Assembly: GCA_036345935.2 (NCBI GenBank)
Contig: JADWOT020000002.1
Location: 2,576,692-2,640,691, forward strand
Reading direction: 5' to 3'
DNA from: Taenia hydatigena
Lineage: Eukaryota > Platyhelminthes > Cestoda > Cyclophyllidea > Taeniidae
DNA length: 64,000 bases
Shown: piece by piece, positions 1 through 10,490 of the stretch
Layout of the letters: every line of letters begins with the position of its first letter
How positions within the stretch are numbered: the first letter of the stretch is position 1
Position numbers and translations under genes: made by a program
The notes under the pieces: generated by a model
Seen by the model: the letters and a program-made list of their open reading frames with translations, nothing else
Databases searched by the model: none
Told to the model about the DNA's origin: nothing

Positions 1-371
1 TCTGTTTGGCTTGCCTGCTAGAATTGGTGAAGGCGGTGCTCTATCTCATTGATCACCCCGCCTTCGAATCAGCAAACAACTTTTTCGGTAAACTTGATAA
101 TCCTGCACGGCCACCTACAATGACGACACGTGTGCTAGCTGGTCTTTTAGTCAGGGGACGTTGCTTCCCAACACATACCACGTGGCTCGAGTGGGCTCGC
201 GATAACGACTGTCCGCCTACCGAAGAAAAAATGCTGGAGGTGCACGATGCGAGAGACATAAGGAACGATTTTGATCAGATAACCGGTGATGCGATTAATG
301 CCTCTACTAGTACTGCTAATCAAGAAGACGTGGTTAGTCAAGGAACTCACAGGGCAAAGAATATTCGTTGA
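1..371 (+). CDS. Partial gene: E2/UBC-fold-like protein, C-terminal part
   Basis: The frame is open from the window edge to a TGA at 369-371. The translation begins with an amphipathic helix (ELVKAVLYLIDHP, then FESANN), which resembles the helix after the active-site region of ubiquitin-conjugating (E2/UEV) domains, where a segment like LLSIQSLLSDPNP...SPLN is usual. A second region (TWLEWARDNDCPP) follows, then a polar tail. T1-G21 looks like a splice acceptor (pyrimidine-rich, ending CTGCTAG), so the visible exon may start at 22. The catalytic Cys region would lie upstream, outside the window, so I cannot tell an active E2 from an inactive UEV. A donor inside the tail joining to 578-833 is possible but not identified. 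The coding call is moderate and the family call is weak and made from memory of the fold. Confidence 0.4.
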   Translation, partial: CLACLLELVKAVLYLIDHPAFESANNFFGKLDNPARPPTMTTRVLAGLLVRGRCFPTHTTWLEWARDNDCPPTEEKMLEVHDARDIRNDFDQITGDAINASTSTANQEDVVSQGTHRAKNIR

Positions 372-577
372 ATGGTCGGTGGAACTTGCTACTATTATTA
401 TGCTATTGCCTTAGGATTTTACGCTCTCCAATACCACATCTGATGCCATCTCATCATTTGCAAAGATACGCTATTTGCTTGATTCACGAACGTGATAGCA
501 CTTCTGGTCCTTATGTAACATTCTACTTACCCCTCAACTTGGAATCACAGCGCGTTGTTATCTAGCATCCTTGCTAG

Positions 578-833
578 AACCACAACGCAGATGCTTGTAC
601 TATTTACTACTTTATGGAATTCTTGGGAGCTGACCATCATCGTGATGAACCAGGTGATCACTATAACTCTTTTATCGAAAATGTCTTACGTGAAGATCAG
701 TCTCAACCAGAGTCGAGACAAACGTCCAGCAACTGTCCATGTTCATATCAATCGCGCACAAGCTACAGTTCTCCAATTTACATAGGCAGAATGTTTGAAA
801 TTGAAGAATCGGGTAGGATACCATTGACAATTG
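578..833 (+). CDS. Candidate internal exon, function unknown
   Basis: An open segment lies between a plausible acceptor (CCTTGCTAG, ending at 577) and a near-consensus donor (GTACGT at 834). Its translation starts HNADACTIYYFMEFLGAD and ends in ESGRIPLTI, and it looks like folded protein rather than low-complexity sequence. If the donor is ignored the frame stops at 842-844. It lies about 200 nt downstream of the E2-like exon on the same strand and may belong to that gene, but no phase-compatible donor was found in the first exon. I recognise no domain. Confidence 0.3.
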
Positions 834-838
834 GTACG

Positions 839-1102
839 TCATGATTTCATCCTTTGCTCATCAGTAGACCTGTGGCTGCATGAGTGAAGAAACCCTTGAG
901 CCTGTGCTGCGGTCAGGCTCCTCTCATGGACCTCTGGCACTTGTGGCTGCTTCGTCGCCTCCTCGTCCCTTCGCTCACACTCTCTCAACTTTGATTCCCT
1001 TTCCTGCATCGCAGGCAACACCATCTCCAATACATGCTTCCTTTCTCCGATCTTGACGATCTTTAGAGTCGCATCCTGTTTCGCTATATTGTACCCTACG
1101 CT
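839..1102 (-). CDS. Candidate exon with SAM-domain-like end
   Basis: This minus-strand frame is open from 1102 down to a TGA at 839-841. Near its start it reads LKIVKIGERKHVLEMVLPAMQ, which resembles the last two helices of a SAM domain (pattern L-x-x-LGI-x-K-x-G-x-R-x-x-I-L). A charged, probably helical stretch rich in Glu, Arg and Lys follows, then a short polar tail. The first half of a SAM domain would have to lie on an upstream exon at higher coordinates, which I did not find. It would converge with the plus-strand candidate at 578-833, with almost no gap. Both may not be real. Confidence 0.25.
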   Translation of the reverse strand, partial: SVGYNIAKQDATLKIVKIGERKHVLEMVLPAMQERESKLRECERRDEEATKQPQVPEVHERSLTAAQAQGFLHSCSHRSTDEQRMKS

Positions 1103-4100
1103 TCAAGTTCTCGTTAGAAATAAGCTCTTTATTAATTTTGTCTTAATGACATTTAAATGTTTGTTCCTTCATGGAATGGTATTCATGTCAGTCTTTGTAT
1201 TTTTAAAAAAAACTTTGCTGCATTGAGAGGAAACCATGCAACACATAATCCTTGATTTGCGTTGCTATTTGGGAGTGGGTTTTCCAGCGTTTGTGGGAGT
1301 AGCTAACATTGCATTTGCCCCACATGAAGGACTTGTGCAATGCCACGACGCGACTGGTGTTGACACCAAACTTATCCGGTTATAAGGGAAAGACGCAAAA
1401 GGATTCCCCTTGATATTTAATGACTTGCTTCGGTTTCGTTTCTAAGTAACCGGCCATAGTTGAGATTTCCTGACGCAAATACGTGTACATTTGCTAGTCT
1501 AAATTGAACATGCAGCTGGTCCCAACTTCAGATGTCATTGATCCAAGGGTGCGACAATACCAATTGCAATTTAGCATGATGAAGTCTTTTTTGATCAAAC
1601 AGATTTCACTTTAAGCTTTTTGCTAGTGATCCAAAAACATTTTCACAAAATGATTAGTAAGTGGGTCCTTTGAAGCCGATTAGAAGTTGTAAAACTCGAG
1701 TTACTCACCATAACTTATTTCAAGCGAGTATGAAAAGTATGCAGCATAAGCTAACCAGCGGTAATGCACCCCTAGTGCTTGGCTATTATTTTAGTGCTTC
1801 TGCCTTGGTCTCCGGCTTCATTAAAACTTCAAACTGCCTACAATATAATTGTAAAACTTATGCTAGATAAAAATGACCTTGCAAGTGAGGGTCGAGAGAG
1901 CAACTGGAACCTGGTCTAGGAAGAACGGGTTGGTTTCACAGAGGTGATGACACCGACCCCTTAACTGCTACTGATTCGTTACCTATCTAGAGTTCTGCTT
2001 TTGTATTAAAGATGCCTAAAATCATCCAACCTTCAATTACCAGGAGTAGCAAAAGTTAGAAGCAGGAAAAATGAGAAAACCGTACGCTGGTGGCGGTGTT
2101 CGAGGAAGCTCCAACTTTTAAATGACATAAATAATGGAGGTTAGATGAATACCGTTAGCTCCAACATTCGCTTATATTTCAGCGCCAATGAATTTTGCTG
2201 ATTCCATTAGCGCTTGTGCAAAGGCTACCCTCGGCGAAAATAGATGCCGGGGTCTTTCATAACGCTGACATCAACTAATGCCGCAAGGTACTAGCTCAGC
2301 TTATTGGATACTTATTCCATCGCGACCAAGTACCTAATGAGGATGATGTAGAGTACGCTAGGAACTTGCAACTTTTAACAGAACGGGCAATTCGAAGCAT
2401 TTTACTCGACAGGCTCAATGGCTAGTTGATTGTTTAATTCAGAACGAAGACTTGGCTACATAGCGTTGCGGGAATACCCACTCTATGACCAACAACGCCT
2501 TTAGTCAGCTAATCGAGATCGCAATCAGAAAGCGTTAGGAGCTCCTTCTGACATCGCTTCCTGATATAACCAACAGGTGTACAAAACTTAAACATCCACG
2601 TTGGATCCCTCCACGCTGCAACCCAAGATCGTGTAAGCCACATATTTCACATCCTGTCTGCACCGAAATGGTCCTAACAAACTAAAAGCGCACTTCTTGA
2701 CTCGCGTGCAGCCACGTTAAAAGCACACCCCAAGCTTTCCTAAACCTGCGCAACGCGATGTTGCATCGGTGTTCTCTTTGCAGAACTGATCTCAGCGGTA
2801 TGAGGAAGACATTAATAAATGAAAGACATCGTTAGCGGTTGCAGTTGTGCCAAGAACTGACGTAGCATGAGATGCTTGGAGCTGATTTCTTTCGTAATGC
2901 CAAAGCGGTTCGGAATTTCGCAGAGGGTGCTTCTGCCTAATAATGCAGAGAAGCAAACACGGTTGCTGTGTCCTCGAAAGTAGACGCAACTGAAATCTCT
3001 AGTGCTCATTTTGAGGCTACATCGAGTCTCACTAGCAAATTGCAGATGATTTGGGTGAGAGCTTGCTTTATAAAGGGCAAACGAGTTTTGGTAGCCAGTT
3101 AAGTCTCTAAGACAATAAAATGCAGAATGATGTGGAAATTTAGCGTAGAAGGGGAGAGCTGAGCTATCAGAAGAATACGCCCTCGCAGACTAAGATCTTT
3201 CTTTAAATACCAATTGTCCGTGTTTATTTGCACGCTGTGCTGGTGCAAATGAATCCCACAACCAACCGCTTCGGGAGGATAGGAAATGATCCATCATTAT
3301 GCTGTCCCTTTAACATTCTTACGACATCCTCCTGCACCGGTTACTTTTTTGGAGAATGATATGCTTTAGCTATTTCTTTGCTCCAATTAAAAGCGTGGAA
3401 CGCCCAAAGCATTTGATAGGCATGAGCAATCATAAAGCTAGAGCTATGGCTTAGAGGGCGCCTACTTATGCGCAGCATTGCGGTTTAGGCGCCATCAGCC
3501 CATCGCGGTCGGATGTGCTCATAATTGGAGAAACCAGATAAAATCGCTTTTTCTACCTAAGGACTGTCGTATATTAAACAACAGAGATATTACCAAGTAG
3601 ACAGACAGACAACCATGGGAAAGGAGAACTAGCACAGCTATGTAGGTCAGCGGGGAAGATATGCGTTCCTAGTCTTTGAACTCATCTTACCAACAAGCAC
3701 TCTGTCTGTAATATACAGCTTCTCGAACAGCGCGCTCTACTGTGCACCATTCTGGGCGTTTTAAGGTGCGGACTCGCATCCCCATTGGCATGTTAACCTG
3801 CAGCCCACTTCTTCAGGTCATTTTACAACGAGTCTATCCAAATGCAACTTATGGGAGCGGTGGAGCTAGGAAGTAGTCATCGTGTTTCTATATATATGTT
3901 AAGCAAAAGTTTAACCTAAGTCCGAAGTCTCACATTGCGGCAGGCTTAGTAACGACTATTTTGCAGAGATTGCTATAAAAATCACTTTAAAACGCCCACT
4001 TTAAGAATATATTTGTCTCAGTAAATAAGATTATAAAAAAGCACCCCCAAAAATAAGAAATCGTAACTTGTTGTAAAATATGGAATTCGGACTAAGGGGT

Positions 4101-7100
4101 GGAAAATTAAAGAAACTATCAATAAAAAACCTGGTATTTTAGCGAGGAAGTATACATGACTACACAGTCAACAGGGAAACCAGTAAGCTGTCATGGCTCC
4201 TCATCTGCGTTTGATGATTAAAAGCTTTGTCCACCAGTGTGGTGGACCATGTTAGTGGTGGTGCCCGTGGCCTGATGGGGCACACTACCTACCTTCAGAT
4301 GCTGCTTTCTGCACCACAGCAGTAGTTGACGCTCTTACATAGTAAGCAGGCTCATCATTACGGCTTCACACTGTAAAGGCTTCAGACGCCATTGTGAGAT
4401 GAAAATTTCCACCTAGGTTAGTGCACTTACTTCCCTGAAGCCAAGAGACAATTCCAGCTCCACGCCTTCGTATTCCCCACGACCTATTTTCAAATAAATG
4501 TTTTATTTAGGCGAATGTCTAGGTTTTGCCTTCAGGTGAACGCCCAGATACATTGTGATGGCAGGTTGAGCGCTGACGGTGTGTCAGCGTGAAACTTCAC
4601 TCGGCTCGGCAGCTTTGTCTACTTTATTATGAGTGATATTACGCTTTGACTGCAAGCTAAGATTGCTGCAGTATGTATTTAATACAAAGATAGGTTAGCC
4701 CACGTATGCAGCGTTTTATGCGCTCCACGCCTTGATCTGGAAATAACTCAAGTAAAACTCTAGCTGATGGCTTTCTATGGTGCTGTAGCAAAAAAGTTAG
4801 AAGAACTTTGATTTCAAAACCACGCTATATATTTAAATTCTATTCTAGAATTAATTGAAATTAAAAATCAAGTGCTATGATACGTTGGCTTTAAAACATG
4901 TGACAATTGGATATGACAGCAATGTACTGCTAAGTATTTTGCTACAAAAGCTAAAACTTCAAAATCGTATGGCTACAATCTTTCTTTCTATATCCAAAAA
5001 TTACTCAGTTTTTACTTGGCTCTTTCCTCCATCCCTGAGAGTTATGATATTTTGTGTTATACAACAAAAATTTAGACCTGGCCTATGGACAAAGAGATAT
5101 GGCAAAGACAGTTAATAGTACAAGTGTATATAGCCAGGTTATATTCTGTCTGTTTAGATCTGGAATCGACCGGAATTATGCAATTTCAGCTCGCTTTATG
5201 TAGTAATTACTTGCGGTGGTTCTCGTTAGGGTCTGGCTGATGATAAGTGCGCCTAGTTTGGCACAAAAAAAATCGGATTTCTCTCTGACAAGATTTGACT
5301 TTAATTGAGAGTCAGATGCACGTTTTATTCTACGAATACCTTTAGCAAGGATACGGGCGATAATTCCCTTTTCCTTCCTTTTGATCCTAAATTGATCAGA
5401 AATGAAACTTGGCATCCTGCTTTTGACTCTAATTGCTCGCAGCAGTTCCCATTTTATAATTCCCGTATTTAGGTTCGACCGATGCGCAATGCTTCCATTT
5501 TAGCTTCGCTTTCTTTGTTGCCATAATTTTTAGTTTTATTTAGAATCTTTGTTCATTCTAGAGGTAGCGCAATCGGTTATGCTCGTCTGCCTCTTCTCTC
5601 CTCATTCGCTCGCGTACACAAACAACCATTGATGATGAAGTAAGCTTCTCCATGACATTGCTACATGGAAGGTGAATTGAGTAGCTTATTTCCAAAAGTC
5701 TCAATCACTTTATACAATCATGCCACAGAGTTCAAGGAATGAGACAAATAAATAACTTCTAACGAACGAATTGCCAGATAATCTTTTTAGTCCTTTTCCA
5801 CGTTACTGACTGATCCTTGGTTAAAGAAATAGCAAAGAAAAAGTCGACAAAAAGGTTATGTATACGTTTATTGACACGTTAGCAGCATCGCGGTCTTGCC
5901 ACCTAATTCAGATTAGCTTTACGCAACTGCAACCAACGCCTACCTAATTTTCGCCCTTCTGAACCACTGTACTGCAGTCAACCTGGCGACGTGACGTGTT
6001 CCAATGAATCGCCCTCCCTAACCCGAGTGTTCTTGCATTCAGCGCATGCTGCTATTCATTCTGCAGCCTTATAAACCTATTTATGAGAAATTTTCCCTGG
6101 ATTACGGTGCTCACGCTCAGCGCGGAAATTCAAGATAATGATTTCACCCAAGTACAGAATCACACCTTTGGATGGGAGTTGAGTGTTTCCACTGCCTTAA
6201 CTACATATTCGCAAGCCCAAATCAACATTGATTTATATAGCTTTGTAGGCGTAATCCTACCGAATGCAAAATCTGCCATCTTTGCTAAGAATTGCACTAC
6301 AGCACAATCACAACCACAATTGTGTAATCCGATTTCGTATCGACGTAGAAAGTAGTTAGACAGCAAAGCAGTTATGTACATCCTTAAGTTATTTGTCTGT
6401 TTTAAGACTAATAATAATGAGTGCTATTAGAACTTAAGGTCGCCTGAACTGAGCCAAAATTTAGTCCATAGCATCTATCTTTTGGCGTAGTCATGGTAAG
6501 CAAGTACCTTTTTCATGGTCACGAGGCCTGAACCCTACTTGGAACTCAAAGGGTACCCCATAATTAGTATTCAAGATGTTTGTTGATTCCGCAGCTAAAA
6601 CTGATAACCATTTTCATGTTCCACACCCATAGCACTACTGTATAATTTGAGAGGGATTTCCATTAAATCATGCTATTCTTTTTAGCTTTAATGTTGGTAG
6701 CATTATGCAAATCACTACCATTATTATCTGCTTGTATGAGTGGTGAGTGGGTGTTGGGAGAGCAACAGTTGATGAACTTTGGCGGTGCCGTCAAGCCGTT
6801 GCTGTTTTTTTTAAGAAGTCACTAGATCTTCTATTGGCAATGGGGATGAGATGGATGCCGACTTCTTTCCCTTGTCATAGAGAAATATAGTAGGTACAAG
6901 CATAAACAAAAACACCTTTTAGCACTTGTCTCACCCTACAGGACTACGTCTGCAAAATGTGTTTAAAGTTTAAAAACAACGGAAACATAATAGCTGCTCC
7001 TACGAAGAAAACATTCACCTTAAATATGGTCTCCGATCTAGTTTAATATGCCACTAGAATTCATTTTTCTTTTGCAGTTGCAAGAATAACTGTACTATGA

Positions 7101-7150
7101 GACGGAAAAAACGCACATAAATTCGTAATTAGCCTTGAATCAAACATTAC
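1103..7150. other. Long stretch without a recognisable gene
   Basis: Only short frames occur on either strand, and none has convincing splice signals together with a recognisable domain. The minus-strand frame at 6160-6381 is mildly protein-like but unassigned. The stretch also holds the two hairpins near 4.23-4.28 kb and a small one at about 4.58 kb (GCTGAC...GTCAGC). Otherwise it looks like ordinary AT-rich intergenic or intronic DNA. Confidence 0.5.
4229..4283. repeat. Two consecutive hairpins
   Basis: The first is a perfect 8-bp stem with a 3-nt loop at 4229-4247 (GTCCACCA / TGGTGGAC). The second is a 6-bp stem (GTGCCC / GGGCAC) at 4261-4266 and 4278-4283. A G-rich GTGGTG linker joins them. 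This could be a small structured RNA, the end of a degraded element, or chance. Confidence 0.4.
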
Positions 7151-7745
7151 TTCCAGAGATGCTTACATCATGCAGACTGTGGAGAAAAAAGGAACCAGTG
7201 CAGAGCAAAACTGGGGTTATAAAGGCTTTATGGTTCGCATTCCCATTACAAGGCACCACAGTCCAATCTGACAGTCTTTGAAGGGAACAAGCGCCAAAGG
7301 GAAGGGTGTGCAAACTCACTCAAAAGCTCATCAATAAAAGGCACACTTCGCTGCTCCTATGACAAGTTGAAATAGGCAAACAATAACATGCTCCACAAAT
7401 CAAATCAAACGATGCAATGCACATTTGGGTGCAGCATTTAAGTTAGAGACGGAGAAATTGGCCACTTATTGTAATCTCGGTGGAAGTAGATTGTTGCGAA
7501 CAGGATCTATGTGTAGGAAGGAGCTAGGATCATGGCGTGGGTAAGGCCAAACGATTCGCGACAATTTTCTTTAGCACAGCAAATCTGAATCAAAGATTAA
7601 TTCGCGAGGTGATCATGCCATACAGCGTATGGGGCAGAAGCATCCAGCACGAAGCAATTACTGGGGCCATATACATCTACACGATTCATAATCTTTTTAA
7701 AGGCGTCAAAATCCAACCTGACAGAACTTGAAGAGAACAAGTGAG
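7150..7745 (+). repeat. Diverged direct duplication (7150-7310 and 7608-7745)
   Basis: The two segments share ordered blocks: an ATCATGC start, ACTGGGG, then a TCCAA-CTGACAG block followed by CTTGAAG-GAACAAG. The spacing is about 440 nt. No protein is evident in either. It looks like an old local duplication of non-coding DNA. Confidence 0.45.
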
Positions 7746-8434
7746 AAGAAAAGGCTAGGAATACCATGAAAATTTAAATGGCCACCAGCCGACCGGTACG
7801 TCGTGGGATCGCGTGCAAGATATGGAACAAAACACCATGTCCACCAAAATGTCAGTCGTAGTTCTGAATGCCATAGCTTTCCCACTCGCCTCTATGGTCC
7901 CGCAACCAAAACAGTTAGGCACAGGACTTTCAGCCAGCTATTATCTCATTCACCATCACATTACCCAGTCAACAATCCTGCTTGTGATGACCCTGAAAAG
8001 GCTCAGCGAGAAAGTGAGTCTTGCAGTCAAGCACTTAATTAGCCACTTCATGCTGGCTAGCGCTTGGATGTTGGAAAGCACACAACTCTGCGCAATAATC
8101 ACACCACCCAACAGCTCGTTCACTCACTCGTTATTGAGGGTAGCTGACTACAGGAAGTGACGAAATGATGCGCATTTTCTCCCTATTTTGTCTTCTTGTT
8201 AAAATTACCCCCAGTTACACTAAGACATTTTCCCGCTACGCTAAACGTACCATTGGCTTGATACAATATTCTCATGACTAGCCTCTGCGAGACAGGCTAT
8301 AAAAATAGATGAACGGAATAAAACCCCATATAATCCGTTCTTTAGGGGTTAAAATGACCACGAATCGCCATTGGATAATGATAATTGCAAAAATAAAATA
8401 AAAAATATGCTTCGAATTTTGGAAGCATAGAATA

Positions 8435-8740
8435 AGGTGGCTCAAATAATAGCAGCAGACATATAAGCCATAAAGTTGCTTGACAGGACGCAGGCGATGG
8501 TACGACGCAGAGACCTCTGGTGTCCGTCCAGCCATCAAGGTAGTGCTACGTCGGTGAGGGTTAGTGCATGCGTGCTTGACCATAGTAGCGAGCCCGCGAG
8601 AGGTTGCTGGCTTACTCGACTGCTCCACTCAGCATTACCCTCCTCCTCATTCATCCGCTTTCTTCCCTACTCACTCGTGCGCCTTTCACAGCCATTCCAT
8701 TTCTTATCACGCATTTGCTCAACAGTCAATGAAGTTTTTC
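8435..8740 (+). repeat. Repeat R2, copy 1
   Basis: This is homologous to 26840-27095 and more weakly to 31240-31450. Shared elements in order are a CAGGCGATGGTAC-type block, a short open stretch containing CCATCAAGG, a splice-donor-like GGTGAGG followed by TGCATGC, then a T/C-rich tract ending in an acceptor-like TTTCACAG. Donor, pyrimidine tract and acceptor together resemble a ready-made intron carried by the repeat. This fits a taeniid interspersed element of the TRIM kind, but no terminal repeats were confirmed. Confidence 0.5.
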
Positions 8741-9600
8741 ACGCTTTAGACTTTTACTGAATTCAGCAGGAGGTTTCATTTTGGCCCATTATTTAAATTT
8801 CTTGCATTCGTGTTTAGAAATACATACTTCAACTATTTTAGTGGGCTGATTTAAAGCATATTTAATTTCCAACAGCTCTAACTAATTCTATTTATTTAGA
8901 ATCCAAATATGAACCACTTTATATTCTCTACGAATACTTCTTAGTTAATGTTAACCATATTGTCGGCAGATAGCTTAGCATTTTGAAGTGCAGGATAAAT
9001 TGGAAATTTACGAAGCCCTCTCATATTTTCTCAAAATTGTGCCATTTTGGCACTTCAGGGCGGCTGATCTATCTGCATGACTGACTGATTATTTAGTGGC
9101 ACAGATATGGTCCTAAAAGCTGCTTTTTTGTTTCGCTGTTCGTATTCTTCAGGAGCCCTACTTCTTAAAAATTTTGGCATATTATGCCACTTTTGTTATC
9201 TCGTGCTATCGTCTGTCAAATCCTCTAAGCTTTCTGTGACTTCTGGAGTGACTTTATCCTTATTTCGAACTCCGTATAGTCATCTCTCTTCTTACTTCCT
9301 TTTGTGAGATGGATCTAGGTGAAGGCAATCTCCACACCGTGGTCGGTGGCCTCGTATCACACGTATCCACTGAGGGGATGCAAGGATTACTGGGCATCTT
9401 AATGTACAATCTCTAATCTGCCAAGATGTTTGGTATCGAGTCGTAGGGTCCGCTAATTTGCATGCGCATCACAGTGCATGTTCTTCACTCATGTAGATAT
9501 TACTAGATATGGCTTTATTAATTACACTGGAAAATAAACGACTGTTATAATGTTAGCAATAACAGCTATAAATTTTTATTTTGATCAATATTAAATACTG
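8741..9600. other. AT-rich spacer
   Basis: No gene is supported. It contains a short hairpin GTGCCA-TTT-TGGCAC near 9.04 kb and a T-rich plus-strand frame (9107-9307) without splice support. It may include the diverged left end of tandem unit 1. Confidence 0.4.
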
Positions 9601-10490
9601 ATTAGTTTGAGCAAACACAAATAACAGCAAAATCCCTGTTATTCATGCCGCATTTGTTTCATTGTTTTGAACGATTCCACATTTTGCCTCAAATCTCCGA
9701 CACCTTAGTAGAAACCCGTGCCTGCGTGCAATGACGAACAGGAAAATCAACAGTCGAAAACGCAAAACGACCTCTTTTTAGGCGCATGCCTATTTCCAAA
9801 TCACTTGAATGAGTGTACGTCTTTAAGAGGTAGGTTAAGGTAGCTCGTTGAAGAGCCTCATAACACAAGCGAACAAATTTTGATCAATGCACTTGCATTT
9901 ACGCTTACAAATCGCTTAAGAACGTAGTTTCCCAAACATACACGCTCATATGTTGCTTATGCAACGCTATTGCCTCATAATCAAAAGCAATCACACTATC
10001 GATGCAATATGGTGTGACATAATGCAATACGTTGCATTTCGAAGGTTCTGTAAGGTAATGAGCACATCGGACAACGCAGATCCAAGATTGCTGAAACACG
10101 TTAAGCATACGTAGCATAAGGTTTTAAAGTCGTGATGCATTTTATTTGAGTTGACTAATAGTTGACTGGGTTCTCGTCATTTGGACTACAACGGGAGTTG
10201 TCCTGCTTAAAACGCCTTGTTTATTCTCAGGCTGCCATAAAAACTCTGTGTTAACACATTTTCGCACAAGTTTAAGCTCTAAATTATGTTTGGAATCATG
10301 TGTACGGAAATGGTTGCAAGCGGAGATGGTCGGGAGCCAATTGCAAGAGCATTAGGATGACCCATCTGAATTGAGCGAAGCACACTGTGCATCTGTAGAC
10401 ATGCGTTTTAGTGAAGAGAATATAGAGCTGCGCGAAGCTCTGTAAATGAGACTGAGATAAATTAAACGGGTAAGCAAGGGTATCTTCCAT
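9600..10490 (-). pseudogene. Tandem unit 1: decayed copy of zinc-finger gene region
   Basis: It aligns with 14.40-14.76 kb at a constant offset of about 4.73 kb, and with 15.87 kb through a shared block (CACACTGTGCATCTGTAG) at a larger offset of about 5.49 kb. About 750 bp of the unit, including the zinc-finger exons, is therefore missing here. On the minus strand conserved words remain relative to unit 2: VLHxVT near 10.03 kb, VY near 9.94 kb, and CIDQNLFACVMRLFNE against CDDQNLLACFLEFPNE near 9.86 kb. Keeping amino acids while the DNA diverges suggests the segment was once coding. Here the words fall in different frames with stops between them. Confidence 0.5.

Noticed and set aside
5555..5600. 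tRNA-like GGTAGCGCAATCGGTTATGC
   Set aside because: It resembles an A box, but no B box, acceptor stem or cloverleaf can be formed nearby.
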